A stretch of DNA of 19,194 bases, taken from contig JBDIAR010000050.1 in NCBI GenBank assembly GCA_039812545.1, positions 1 to 19,194 of the forward strand. Reading direction: 5' to 3'. The position numbers and the translations under genes were made by a program. Of the stretch, positions 6,116-13,795 are shown piece by piece. The first letter of the stretch is position 1; each line of letters begins with the position of its first letter. The notes beneath the pieces are model-generated. The model had not been told where the DNA came from. It was given only the letters and a program-made list of their open reading frames with translations, and did no database searches. This stretch comes from JBDIAR01 sp039812545 (GTDB taxonomy: Bacteria; Actinomycetota; Actinomycetes; Actinomycetales; Dermatophilaceae).

Positions 6116-7441
6116 ATGAGCAGCCGCCGACCCATCCTCGACGCGGCATTGGCCACGGTGGACCCGGACACCCGCGGGACCGTCGAGCCCGCCCTCGGCT
6201 GGCTGATGGCTGAAGACGCCGACCTCGACCAGCTTCTCGGCCTGCACCTGCTGGAGTTCCTCTATTACCAGCTGCCGGTGAAATGGCTCTGCGAGCCACG
6301 AGAACATCACGACATCGCCTGGGCGCTCGGTGACCTCTTCCGGGCCGCCGGGCGCGAGAGCTGGGCGGCGGTATGCCGTGCCCAGTCCACCCATGAACTC
6401 CTCGATCTGTGGGATCGAGACCCTGAGAAGGCACGAGCCAGGATGCGAACCCTCATCGGGGCCAGCGGTCTGGAACCGGCGGAGAACTCACTCCTCGATT
6501 GGGGGTCCGTGCACGGGATGACCGAGTACGGGGTGCTCATGCAGGTCAGCGGGTTTCTGGAACGGGCGATCGATGACGGGAGGCTCGTTCCGGGCGCCCG
6601 AGGCTGGCGCGCCCGGTCAGCCGAACTCACCGAGGAGGCGCTGCGGCAACCGGCCGACGACGGGTCTTCGCCGCTGGCGGAAGTTCTTGGCGAACGCGTG
6701 CAGGAGTGGACCGGACGGCTGGGTCGCCGCGGCATTGTCCTGCCCGACGACCTGTCGACTGCTCTCGCCGAGCCACAACCGAGCCTGGCGCCGGTCGGCG
6801 AGACTCTCGAACCGCTGCGTTGGCTGCTCGAACAGATCGGGCCCGGGATGAAGCTCACCACGTCGGGCTACCTGCCGACGGCCGTGGTCCACGCCGCCGA
6901 CGAACGCTTTGGGCTGCGGCCGTGGCCGGCCTACCCCGTGCGCAGCGAATCCGACCTGCCCGACCTGTCTTGGATCCGCGCCGTCCTGGAGCGGGCTCGG
7001 CTGGTGACGAAGGCACGAGGGCGACTCTCGTTGTCCGCCAAGGGGAAGAGTGCGCTTCACGATCCGGCGGGTCTGGCCCGGTCGGCTCTCGGCGTCGTGT
7101 TCGACGAAACCACCTGGGAGGGCGACGGCGCGGTCTTCCAGGCCTGCTGGCTGCTGGCTGCGACGAAGCCCGGGCGAAGTGAACGCGACAGCGTGCTGCA
7201 CCGCTACCTGACGTCCCGTTGGGCGATCGGGCCGCGATCGGCGCCGGAGGACATCTCGCCGCACCAGGTCTACAGCGCGTTGTGGGGGTTCGACGGACTG
7301 GCCCGCTGCTGCGACTGGTACGAACCGGAGACGGCCGACGACTACGGACGATCGCCCGAGCTCACCGAACAGGGCCGGGTCGCGGTCCTGGCCGGGCTGC
7401 GAATGGCCGCCCAGGCGCCCAAACAGCGGCCCATGTTCTGA
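6116..7441 (+). CDS. Uncharacterised actinobacterial protein (441 aa)
   Basis: I do not recognise a named function. The frame is open back to 5861, but that part crosses the divergent methyltransferase, and the ATG at 6116 (MSSRRPILDAAL) is the first start clear of it. The Shine-Dalgarno is weak. The N-terminal 90 residues are helical with a conserved-looking LLEFLYYQLPVKWL and ALGDLFRAAG. The C-terminal region from about residue 245 reads MKLTTSGYLPTAVV, then about 40 residues on RARLVTKARGRLSLSAKGKSALHDP. I recall this winged-helix-like 'L T..GyL..avv ... lglv.k.rGrL.Lt.aGr' pattern in actinobacterial hypothetical proteins, some linked to pRiA4b ORF-3-like proteins. No signal peptide or membrane segment. 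It is divergent from the methyltransferase gene and convergent with the GH13 gene. Confidence 0.8.
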   Translation: MSSRRPILDAALATVDPDTRGTVEPALGWLMAEDADLDQLLGLHLLEFLYYQLPVKWLCEPREHHDIAWALGDLFRAAGRESWAAVCRAQSTHELLDLWDRDPEKARARMRTLIGASGLEPAENSLLDWGSVHGMTEYGVLMQVSGFLERAIDDGRLVPGARGWRARSAELTEEALRQPADDGSSPLAEVLGERVQEWTGRLGRRGIVLPDDLSTALAEPQPSLAPVGETLEPLRWLLEQIGPGMKLTTSGYLPTAVVHAADERFGLRPWPAYPVRSESDLPDLSWIRAVLERARLVTKARGRLSLSAKGKSALHDPAGLARSALGVVFDETTWEGDGAVFQACWLLAATKPGRSERDSVLHRYLTSRWAIGPRSAPEDISPHQVYSALWGFDGLARCCDWYEPETADDYGRSPELTEQGRVAVLAGLRMAAQAPKQRPMF

Positions 7442-7483
7442 GCAAGCACTCTTCGGCGGCGGTCCTCGTCGGCCTCGAGCGGG

Positions 7484-8719
7484 TTAATCCGGGTACGCGA
7501 AGAGCAGAGTCGACCCGGAGGTGATCTGTGCACGAGGGCGTTTCGTGACGTCGAGCAGAACGGTCAGCTCTTGTCCGTCGGGCCCCCGCGAGACGTAGCG
7601 GATCGTGGTGTTGTCCTTGGCGACGACCTCGGTGCGGGCGCGCTGCAGCCATGGGTGACGGCGCCTGAGGCCGATCAGCTCCTGGTGGAGCCGGAACATC
7701 CATTGCCCCACGGCCGCGAAGTCGTCCGGTCCGGAGGGGAAGACCGGCCGCACCTCGTCGTCTCCGCCGACCCGTTCGGTCTTCGTCCCCCGGTATGCCT
7801 GTTCGTCCCCGTAGTAGACACACGGCATACCGGCAACGGTCATCAGCACGACGAGGGCGAGCGCGGCCCCCTCGTCCCCCACGGTGCTGGCGATCCTCGT
7901 GACGTCGTGATTGCCGACGAAGGTGGTGGGCAGGAACGAGGCGACGAACTCGTCGTGGCGGGTCAACCCCCAGGCGAGTTCCCAGAAATTGCGGTCCTTC
8001 AGCGAACTCCAGATCGCCTTCCACAGTTCGTACTGGGTGACGGAGTCCATGGTGGAGTCGCGCACGAACTCGACATAATCGCCGTGGATCACCTCGCCCA
8101 CGAAGACGGCCTCGGGGAACTCTTGGCGAACTCTGCCGATCACGTTGCGCCAGAACGAGGTCGGCACAGCGTAGGCCACGTCCAGGCGCCAGCCGGCAAT
8201 GCCACGGCGCAGCCAGTGGGTCATGATGTCGACCACCAAGTCGGCCACGCGTGGGTCGCGGTGGTCGAGATTGGCCAATCCCGAGTGCCCCTCCCAGGGC
8301 TCGGGGCGGCCGGTGCCCCAGTCGATCCGGAACATGTCGGCATACTCGCCGCCTGCCCCGTCGGCGAGGGCCCGGCGAAGCAACGGGTGATCCTCGCCCA
8401 CGTGGTTGAACACCCCGTCCAGCATGAGGCCCAATCCCCTTGACCGACAGGCGGATACGAGAGCCTCGAAGTCCGCCTCGTCGCCCAGGCGGGGGTCGAT
8501 GGCGAAGTGGTCGAGGGTGTCGTAGCCGTGCGAGGAGGAGGCGAAGATCGGTCCGAGCAGCAGACCGTTGACGCCGAGTTCCGTCGCGTACTCCAGCCAG
8601 TCGATCAGTCGGGGGAGCCGATGGGTCACGCGGTCGGCCCGCCCGCCGTCGTGGATCGGTGCGCCCGCGAACCCCAACGGATAGATGTGCCACCAGATCG
8701 CGTGATCGAGCCTGCTCAT
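7484..8719 (-). CDS. GH13 alpha-amylase-family glycosidase (411 aa)
   Basis: A retaining alpha-glucan enzyme of family GH13, probably cytoplasmic since no signal peptide is seen. All conserved regions are present: DGVFNHV (101-107), GWRLDVAYA with nucleophile Asp180, FVGEVIHGDY with acid/base Glu209, and TFVGNHDVTRI with Asp272. The N-terminus WWHIYPLGFAGAP and the GYDTLDHFAIDPRLGDEADFEALV segment are typical of the small maltodextrin-acting members (oligo-glucosidase, cyclomaltodextrinase or neopullulanase-like), though the exact specificity is uncertain. There is only a short C-terminal beta domain. The ATG has no strong Shine-Dalgarno; TAGAGT (complement of 8726-8731) is 6 nt upstream, compatible with a leaderless transcript. 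It is divergent from the TetR gene (86-bp gap). Confidence 0.92.
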   Translation of the reverse strand: MSRLDHAIWWHIYPLGFAGAPIHDGGRADRVTHRLPRLIDWLEYATELGVNGLLLGPIFASSSHGYDTLDHFAIDPRLGDEADFEALVSACRSRGLGLMLDGVFNHVGEDHPLLRRALADGAGGEYADMFRIDWGTGRPEPWEGHSGLANLDHRDPRVADLVVDIMTHWLRRGIAGWRLDVAYAVPTSFWRNVIGRVRQEFPEAVFVGEVIHGDYVEFVRDSTMDSVTQYELWKAIWSSLKDRNFWELAWGLTRHDEFVASFLPTTFVGNHDVTRIASTVGDEGAALALVVLMTVAGMPCVYYGDEQAYRGTKTERVGGDDEVRPVFPSGPDDFAAVGQWMFRLHQELIGLRRRHPWLQRARTEVVAKDNTTIRYVSRGPDGQELTVLLDVTKRPRAQITSGSTLLFAYPD

Positions 8720-8725
8720 CGTCCA

Positions 8726-8731
8726 ACTCTA
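8726..8731 (-). promoter_or_regulatory. Candidate -10 of leaderless promoter for the GH13 gene
   Basis: On the minus strand TAGAGT fits the actinobacterial TANNNT pattern and ends 6 nt before the ATG at 8719. No recognisable -35 lies 17 bp upstream. The nearby TetR operators are about 50 bp away, so cross-regulation is possible but not shown. Confidence 0.35.
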
Positions 8732-8769
8732 TTGGGGCCCGGAGTCCTCGGTGTCGGTAGCCGTCCGGC

Positions 8770-8798
8770 TTGACAGGAGCTGAACATGCGTTCAGGAT
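8770..8798 (+). promoter_or_regulatory. Sigma-70-type promoter of the TetR-ABC operon
   Basis: A perfect -35 TTGACA (8770-8775), a 17-bp spacer, and -10 CAGGAT (8793-8798). The -10 ends 7 nt before the ATG at 8806, so transcription would start at or next to the start codon, giving a leaderless mRNA. The first palindromic operator fills most of the spacer and touches the -10. Confidence 0.7.
8781..8794. promoter_or_regulatory. TetR operator 1 (TGAAC-N4-GTTCA)
   Basis: A perfect 5-bp inverted repeat with a 4-bp centre, ATGC. It lies between the -35 and -10 elements of the TetR-ABC promoter, so a bound repressor would exclude RNA polymerase. Its centre is exactly 20 bp from that of operator 2. 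Confidence 0.75.
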
Positions 8799-8800
8799 GT

Positions 8801-8814
8801 TGAACATGAGTTCA
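8801..8814. promoter_or_regulatory. TetR operator 2 (TGAAC-N4-GTTCA)
   Basis: The same arms as operator 1, with centre ATGA; the two 14-mers differ at one base. It spans the predicted transcription start and the ATG at 8806. Two helical turns of spacing put both repressor dimers on the same DNA face. Confidence 0.75.
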
Positions 8815-9474
8815 GTCGATCGGACGCCGCAGGCCCGGATCCGGGCGGCGGCCATCGAACTGTTCGGCAGCGCCGGTTTCGACCGCACCACGGTGCGCGC
8901 CATCGCAACCAACGCCGGTGTCTCGCCGGCCCTGATCATCCACCACTTCGGGAGCAAAGAGGGTCTGCGCGAGGCCTGTGACGAGTGGGTGATGTCGGCC
9001 CTGAGTGCCGAGAAGACCCTTGTCATGGCAGGCGGTTCGCTCCCGGAACTGCAGGCGTATCTCGCCGACCACCCGGAGATGGCTCCGGTCGCCGATTACC
9101 TGGCGACGAGCCTGCGGGCCGGCGGGCCGCTGGCCGAGCGCGTGTTCGACCGGCTCTGCGCGATGACCGCCGAGGTCATGGAGGCGGGGTATGCCGCCGG
9201 GACGATGCGACGCCCACCCGATCCGGAGGCCGCCGTCCCGATGCTGGTGGCCTACAGCGCTGGAGTGGGTCTGCTCGGACAGCACGTAGCCCGCCATCTC
9301 GGCGGCGCCAATCTCATGGATCCACAGGTGTATTCACGGTACGGCCTGGCTTCTCTCGACCTCTTCACCCACGGCATGTTCACCGACGACCACTTGCTGC
9401 GCGGAGCCCTCGGCGACCACGACGAGGCGTCCCACGCGATCGACCGCACCGCCCCCATCGACGGCTCCCGCTGA
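8806..9474 (+). CDS. TetR/AcrR-family repressor (222 aa), likely autoregulator of the adjacent ABC exporter
   Basis: The N-terminal DNA-binding domain spans residues 7-60: QARIRAAAIELFGSAGFDRTTVRAIATNAGVSPALIIHHFGSKEGL, a standard TetR helix-turn-helix. The C-terminal ligand domain is about 160 residues with no catalytic motif. The open frame extends to a TTG at 8770, but that TTG is the first part of the TTGACA -35 box and codons before 8806 are built of promoter and operator DNA, so ATG 8806 (MSSVDRTPQ) is chosen. Its stop TGA overlaps the Shine-Dalgarno of the ATPase gene. Order and sizes resemble M. tuberculosis Rv1219c (RaaS)-Rv1218c-Rv1217c, where the TetR protein represses the exporter. 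Here autorepression through the two palindromes is inferred. Confidence 0.92.
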   Translation: MSSVDRTPQARIRAAAIELFGSAGFDRTTVRAIATNAGVSPALIIHHFGSKEGLREACDEWVMSALSAEKTLVMAGGSLPELQAYLADHPEMAPVADYLATSLRAGGPLAERVFDRLCAMTAEVMEAGYAAGTMRRPPDPEAAVPMLVAYSAGVGLLGQHVARHLGGANLMDPQVYSRYGLASLDLFTHGMFTDDHLLRGALGDHDEASHAIDRTAPIDGSR

Positions 9475-9484
9475 GGAGGTTCAC

Positions 9485-10444
9485 ATGACAGTTCAACCCG
9501 CCATCGAAATCCATTCCCTGACGAAGCGATTCGGCAACGTCATAGCCCTGGACGAGCTATCGATGACCGTCCCGACGGGGCAGGTCCACGGATTCCTCGG
9601 CCCCAATGGGTCCGGGAAGTCCACGACGATTCGGATCCTGTTGGGGCTGTTGCGCGCCGACGGTGGGTCGGCTCGGCTGCTCGGCGGCGATCCCTGGAAC
9701 GATGCGCCGACATTGCACCGTCGCCTGGCATACGTCCCCGGTGACGTCAACCTCTGGCCCAACCTGACCGGCGGCGAGGCGATCGACGTCATCGCCCGCT
9801 CCCGCGGCGGGCTGGACCCCCTGCGACGCCAACAGCTCATCGAGCGCTTCGATCTGGACCCCACGAAGAAGGGCCGGGCCTACAGCAAGGGGAACCGGCA
9901 GAAGGTCGCCCTCATCGCAGCGCTCGCCTCGGACGTCGAACTCTTGCTCCTGGACGAACCGACCTCCGGACTCGACCCGCTCATGGAACGGGTCTTCACC
10001 GACTACATCCGTGAGGACGCGGCCGCTGGTCGGACGGTGTTGCTGTCCAGTCACATCCTCTCCGAGGTCGAGGCGCTGTGCGACCACGTGAGCATCATCA
10101 AGGCCGGCCGGATCGTGGAGTCCGGCACGCTCGAAGACCTCCGTCATCTGCACCGCACCCAGGTGACCGCGCTGCTGCGCAGCCCCGCCGCGCCAGACCT
10201 CGCCTCCCTGGGCGAACTGCCCGGTGTCCACGACGTCGTCGTCACCGCAGACCGATGGGCCGCCGAGGTGGACGACTCCAGCCTCAGCGCGTTGCTCGTG
10301 CGGCTCGGAGAACTCGGCGTGACCGGACTGACGAGTACCCCGCCGACTCTGGAAGAACTCTTCCTGCGCCATTACGACGGCGCCGGACACGGCGGCGGAG
10401 ACGGGGCGGACGAGAGGGCGCGCGACGAGGCGGTGCGGGCATGA
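9485..10444 (+). CDS. ABC transporter ATP-binding protein (319 aa)
   Basis: The nucleotide-binding subunit of a drug-type exporter. Walker A GPNGSGKST (39-47), signature YSKGNRQK (133-140, a variant of LSGGQ typical of this subfamily), Walker B LLLLDEPTSGLD (153-164) and H-loop His190 (LLSSHILSE). The Q-loop position reads YVPGDVNLWPNLTGGE, without the usual Gln, which I recall as normal in this branch. After the core there is an about 100-residue C-terminal regulatory part and a Gly/Asp-rich tail. GAGGAGG at 9473-9479 is 5 nt from the ATG and overlaps the TetR stop, so translation is probably coupled. The stop overlaps the permease start (ATGA). Confidence 0.95.
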   Translation: MTVQPAIEIHSLTKRFGNVIALDELSMTVPTGQVHGFLGPNGSGKSTTIRILLGLLRADGGSARLLGGDPWNDAPTLHRRLAYVPGDVNLWPNLTGGEAIDVIARSRGGLDPLRRQQLIERFDLDPTKKGRAYSKGNRQKVALIAALASDVELLLLDEPTSGLDPLMERVFTDYIREDAAAGRTVLLSSHILSEVEALCDHVSIIKAGRIVESGTLEDLRHLHRTQVTALLRSPAAPDLASLGELPGVHDVVVTADRWAAEVDDSSLSALLVRLGELGVTGLTSTPPTLEELFLRHYDGAGHGGGDGADERARDEAVRA

Positions 10445-12105
10445 GTGTCGCGACCGCGGCTCGCGGCGGACTGCCGGAGGTGACCGGCCGATCCTCCAGC
10501 TTCGCCGGCATACCGGCGGCTTTGGCCCTGGCCTGGCGGCGCAACCGGGTGTTCTGGACGGTGTGGGTGATCGGGTTGCTCACCCTCATGCCGTCCACCG
10601 TGACGAAGTACCACGAGATCATCCCCCCGGGCAGCAACTCCACCCAGTTGTTGGACCTGCTCGCCGCCAATCCGACGATGCGCGCGATGCTCGGCCCCCC
10701 CTTCGACTTGTCCAATCCCGGCGGCTTCACGATGTGGCGGGTCGGGACCTTCGTCGCGGCCGCCGCGGCGATGATGTCCGCGCTCGGGGTCATCCGCGCC
10801 ACCCGCGCCGAGGAAGAGGAGGGGCGCGTCGAACTGCTGCGCTCCGGAGCGATCGGGCGGCACGCACCGCTGGCCGCGGCCGTCATCCTGGCCGTCGGTG
10901 CGAACGTGGTCTTCGCGCTCGTGCAGGCCGTTGCCCTGGTCAAGCTGGACACTCCGGCCGCCGGCGCACTGCTCTCCGGCCTCGGCATCGGGTTGACCGG
11001 CGCGGTTTTCGCCGGGGTGGGCGCGGTCTGTGCTCAGATCTTCGAAAGTGCTCGCACTGCACGCTATTGGGCTCTGGGAATCGTCCTGGGCGGCCTATAC
11101 CTCATTCGCGCGGCCATCGACGGATCCGGCGACGGGAGCGCGCTGACGCCGCTCCGGTGGGCCGTTCCGCTGGAGTGGGCGGCGCTCGCCCGCCCGTATG
11201 CCGGTGACCACTGGTGGGTTCTCCTGCTGCCCGTGGCGACCACGGCGGCCTTGGTGCTGGTCGCTTTCCGGTTGGAGAGCGCCCGTGACCTCGGGGCCGG
11301 CCTGCGAGCGACCCGGCCCGGGCCCGCAGCGGCCGGCGCCGACCTCGGCGGCGCGCGCGGGCTGGCCTGGCGTCTGCAACGGGCCGGGGCCTGGGGCTGG
11401 AGCATCGGCATACTCCTCGCGGCCGCCGGGATGGGCTCGCTGTCGCTGTCGATGGACCAACTGACGGAGGGCAACTCGGCCGTCGCCGACATGATGCGCA
11501 GGATGGGCGGTAGCAGCGTGCTCCGCGACGCGTTCTACATGGCGATGCTCGGGATTCTCGCCACGATCATCGCGCTCGCCGGCGTCGTCCTGCTGAACCG
11601 ACTGCGCACCGAGGAGACCGCCGGGCGCGCCGAGGTGATGCTGTCGACCGACACGTCACGTCCCGCCTTCGCCTGGTCCCACCTGGCCTGGGCGCTCGGG
11701 CTGCCGACCGTTCTGCTCGTCCTGACCGGGGCGCTGCTGCCCCTGGCACAGGTGCTCAGAGAGGGGGACGTGGGGATTGTCGGCACGCTCGTCGGCGCCG
11801 CCCTCGCTCTGCTGCCCGGCGTCTGGCTGACCGTCGGCCTGGCGTTCTTCCTCGTCGGGGTCGTCCCCCGGGGGTTCGGGCTGGTCTGGGTGCTGCTCGG
11901 CTGGACGGTGTTCTGCACCTGGATCGCCAGCCTCTTCGAGAACCTACCCGCCTGGCTGGTCGAACTTCAGCCCTGGGGTCACCTGCCGCACCTGCCCGCC
12001 GGACCGATGTCATGGCCCCCCGTGATCATCGTCAGCGCGCTGGCGATCGTCTTGGTGGCGATGGGGATTCGGGGTTATCGGCGGCGCGACATCCAGGGGC
12101 GCTGA
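10441..12105 (+). CDS. ABC exporter permease, 12 TM (554 aa), tetronasin/polyketide-exporter-like
   Basis: Starts with a 4-bp ATGA overlap with the ATPase gene; the frame is open further upstream but lies inside that gene. I count about 12 hydrophobic segments, near 34-52, 103-120, 146-168, 176-198, 209-222, 258-276, 318-336, 366-386, 415-437, 446-473, 479-499 and 527-544. The two halves each carry a cytoplasmic motif after the second segment of the half: TRAEEEEGRVELLRSGAIGR (121-140) and LRTEETAGRAEVMLSTDTSR (388-407), indicating internal duplication. It resembles actinobacterial 'exporter of polyketide antibiotics' permeases and Rv1217c (similar length). With the ATPase it should export a hydrophobic drug or metabolite. 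The last 31 bp overlap the convergent DMT transporter gene. Confidence 0.92.
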   Translation: MSVATAARGGLPEVTGRSSSFAGIPAALALAWRRNRVFWTVWVIGLLTLMPSTVTKYHEIIPPGSNSTQLLDLLAANPTMRAMLGPPFDLSNPGGFTMWRVGTFVAAAAAMMSALGVIRATRAEEEEGRVELLRSGAIGRHAPLAAAVILAVGANVVFALVQAVALVKLDTPAAGALLSGLGIGLTGAVFAGVGAVCAQIFESARTARYWALGIVLGGLYLIRAAIDGSGDGSALTPLRWAVPLEWAALARPYAGDHWWVLLLPVATTAALVLVAFRLESARDLGAGLRATRPGPAAAGADLGGARGLAWRLQRAGAWGWSIGILLAAAGMGSLSLSMDQLTEGNSAVADMMRRMGGSSVLRDAFYMAMLGILATIIALAGVVLLNRLRTEETAGRAEVMLSTDTSRPAFAWSHLAWALGLPTVLLVLTGALLPLAQVLREGDVGIVGTLVGAALALLPGVWLTVGLAFFLVGVVPRGFGLVWVLLGWTVFCTWIASLFENLPAWLVELQPWGHLPHLPAGPMSWPPVIIVSALAIVLVAMGIRGYRRRDIQGR

Positions 12106-13013
12106 CCCGAGCCCAATGCCCCGCGGACGCCGGAGTTGGCGACGTAGACGCCGGCCAGGATGATGACGGCACCGGCGAACTGACCGGTGCCCAGACGCTC
12201 GCCGCGCACCAGCGCAGCGGCCGTCAGGGCGGCGATCGTGGAGATGCCGATGAACGTGGAGAACCGGTTCGACCCGAGCCGCGCGATGGCCACGTTCTGC
12301 AGGAAGAACGCCCCGATCGAGGATCCGACGGCGAGATAGCCGACGCCCACGAGAACCGGCGGATGATCCAGCGGGAGCCGCCAGAGTTGGCTCACCGTGC
12401 CGTGACGCGCGTGATCCGCGAACGCGATCGATCCGAAGGCGACGGCGCCCGAGGCGATCATCACGAACGTCTTGTCGATGTCTCGGACCTCGGTGGTGCG
12501 TTCGGACTGGACGGAGAACAGGGAGTACGCCACGACGGCGACGAACAGGCATACATAACCCACGACGTCGAGGGCCGCGTTCACGCCGCCGGCGACGACC
12601 GTGACGAGGATCCCCCCGAAGGTCACCAAGATGCCGACGACCTGTCGGCGGGTCGGCTGCTTACGCAACACGGCCCACGAGCAGACCACTGTGGTGACCG
12701 GGATGGCCGCCAGGATGATCCCGCTCTCGGATGCGGTCGTGCGGCCCACCCCGAAGGTCTCGCCGAGGTAGTAGACGATCGGTTGGCACAGGGCCAGCAA
12801 TGCCAGGGCACTCCACTGGCGCCGGGGCGGCGACAGACGGATGACCCGGGCGGCCGCGAGCGCCAGCAGGATGGCGAGGGCGACACCGAACCGCCACGCC
12901 AGCAACGAGATCGGCGGTGCGACGTCGGTGGCGTTCTTGGTGAAGACGAAGCTGACCCCGTAGAGGATCTCCACGGCGACGGCGGCGAGGATCCCCGCCC
13001 TGGCGCCCGTCAT
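12075..13013 (-). CDS. EamA/DMT-family transporter (312 aa)
   Basis: A drug/metabolite transporter with two EamA repeats and about 10 membrane helices. The first half begins MTGARAGILAAVAVEILYGVSFVFTKNATDVAPPISLLAWRFGVAL, with the family's 'fv.tk......p..laa.Rf' signature. The second begins LDVVGYVCLFVAVVAYSLFSVQSERTT and ends with LGERLG-type 'ALVRGERLGTGQFAGAVIILAGVYVAN'. The ATG at 13013 has AGGATGG a few bases upstream; an in-frame ATG at 13022 is an alternative. The open frame continues far upstream but only as antisense of the hydrolase gene. The substrate (amino acid, nucleotide or drug) cannot be told. The 3' end overlaps the ABC permease gene by 31 bp on the opposite strand. Confidence 0.9.
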   Translation of the reverse strand: MTGARAGILAAVAVEILYGVSFVFTKNATDVAPPISLLAWRFGVALAILLALAAARVIRLSPPRRQWSALALLALCQPIVYYLGETFGVGRTTASESGIILAAIPVTTVVCSWAVLRKQPTRRQVVGILVTFGGILVTVVAGGVNAALDVVGYVCLFVAVVAYSLFSVQSERTTEVRDIDKTFVMIASGAVAFGSIAFADHARHGTVSQLWRLPLDHPPVLVGVGYLAVGSSIGAFFLQNVAIARLGSNRFSTFIGISTIAALTAAALVRGERLGTGQFAGAVIILAGVYVANSGVRGALGSGQRPWMSRRR

Positions 13014-13057
13014 GGACGCCATCCTGCCATTGCCGGGGAGCTGTCCGCGGGTGGTGA

Positions 13058-13063
13058 TAACGT
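13058..13063 (+). promoter_or_regulatory. Candidate -10 of leaderless promoter for the hydrolase
   Basis: TAACGT fits TANNNT and is followed by 7 nt and the ATG at 13071. No good -35 is seen at 17-18 bp. The 57-bp region also has to serve the divergent transporter gene. Confidence 0.3.
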
Positions 13064-13070
13064 CTCCGGC

Positions 13071-13769
13071 ATGGACATTCTTCTGATTGCCGGGCTGTGG
13101 CTTGGGCCGGACTCGTGGGACCAGGTGGTGCCGGAGCTGGCCGCCCGGGGGCACCTCCCCAGGGCGATCGCGCTGCCCGGTCAGGGCGACGGCGTCTCCG
13201 CGGGACTGGCCGACCAGGTCGCGGCCGTGGTGGGCGCGGTGGACGACAGCGCGGCGAGGTCCGAGGGCGTTGTCGTCGTGGGGCATTCGGCGGCGACCTC
13301 GTTGGCCTGGATGGCCGTCGACGCCCGGCCGGAGCGGGTCGCGGCCGTCGTGTTGATCGGTGGCTTCCCGGGGGCCGACGGTGAGCCGTATGCCGGTTTC
13401 GCCGAGGTTCGACAGGGCTGGTCGGTCTTCCCCGGCTGGGAGCCGTTCGAGGGGCCGGACGCCGACGATCTGGACGCGGCGGCCCGACGACGATTCGAGG
13501 AGCGGGCGGTGCCCGTGGCGGAGGCAGTCGTCCACGGCAGCGTCCGCCTGACGGACGACCGGCGGTTCGCGGTGCCGGTGTACGTCGTCTGCCCGGAGTT
13601 CACCTCGGACCAGGCCCGGACGTGGATCGAGCAGGGCGAAGCGCCGGAGCTGGCCGCCGCCCGGCGGGTCGAGTTTGTCGACATCGACTCCGGCCACTGG
13701 CCGATGTTCACCAAACCCCAGGAACTGGGCGGCCTCCTCGCCGGGATCGCCGACGGCTGCACGACGTAG
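13071..13769 (+). CDS. Alpha/beta-hydrolase (232 aa)
   Basis: A serine hydrolase fold of minimal size without a visible lid domain. MDILLIAGLWLGPDSWDQVVPELAARGH is strand 3 with the oxyanion region. VVVVGHSAATSLAW is the nucleophile elbow with Ser73. The acid is probably in PVYVVCPEFTSD, and DSGHWPMF supplies His209. It may be an esterase, lactonase or signal hydrolase; sequence alone does not say. The start ATG has no Shine-Dalgarno. TAACGT (13058-13063) lies 7 nt before it, consistent with a leaderless transcript. It is divergent from the DMT transporter (57-bp gap). Confidence 0.9.
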   Translation: MDILLIAGLWLGPDSWDQVVPELAARGHLPRAIALPGQGDGVSAGLADQVAAVVGAVDDSAARSEGVVVVGHSAATSLAWMAVDARPERVAAVVLIGGFPGADGEPYAGFAEVRQGWSVFPGWEPFEGPDADDLDAAARRRFEERAVPVAEAVVHGSVRLTDDRRFAVPVYVVCPEFTSDQARTWIEQGEAPELAAARRVEFVDIDSGHWPMFTKPQELGGLLAGIADGCTT

Positions 13770-13795
13770 CGATCTGCCGCAACGGGCCCCGCTAC
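13766..13795. terminator. Inverted repeat between convergent stops, possible bidirectional terminator
   Basis: GTAGCG (13766-13771) and CGCTAC (13790-13795) are perfect 6-bp arms around an 18-nt loop, and include the TAG stops of both converging genes. There is no U-tract. The symmetry may partly reflect the two TAG codons, so confidence is low. Confidence 0.3.

Noticed and set aside
8770..8805. A TTG start for the TetR protein at 8770
   Set aside because: The TTG belongs to the TTGACA -35 box and the codons that follow are operator DNA; no Shine-Dalgarno precedes it.
7362..9026. A 554-codon minus-strand frame over GH13 and TetR
   Set aside because: It is out of frame with GH13 and antisense to TetR and the 441-aa gene; no domain is recognisable.
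12012..13070. An upstream extension of the alpha/beta-hydrolase frame
   Set aside because: It is antisense to the well-supported DMT transporter; the hydrolase motif starts right at ATG 13071.
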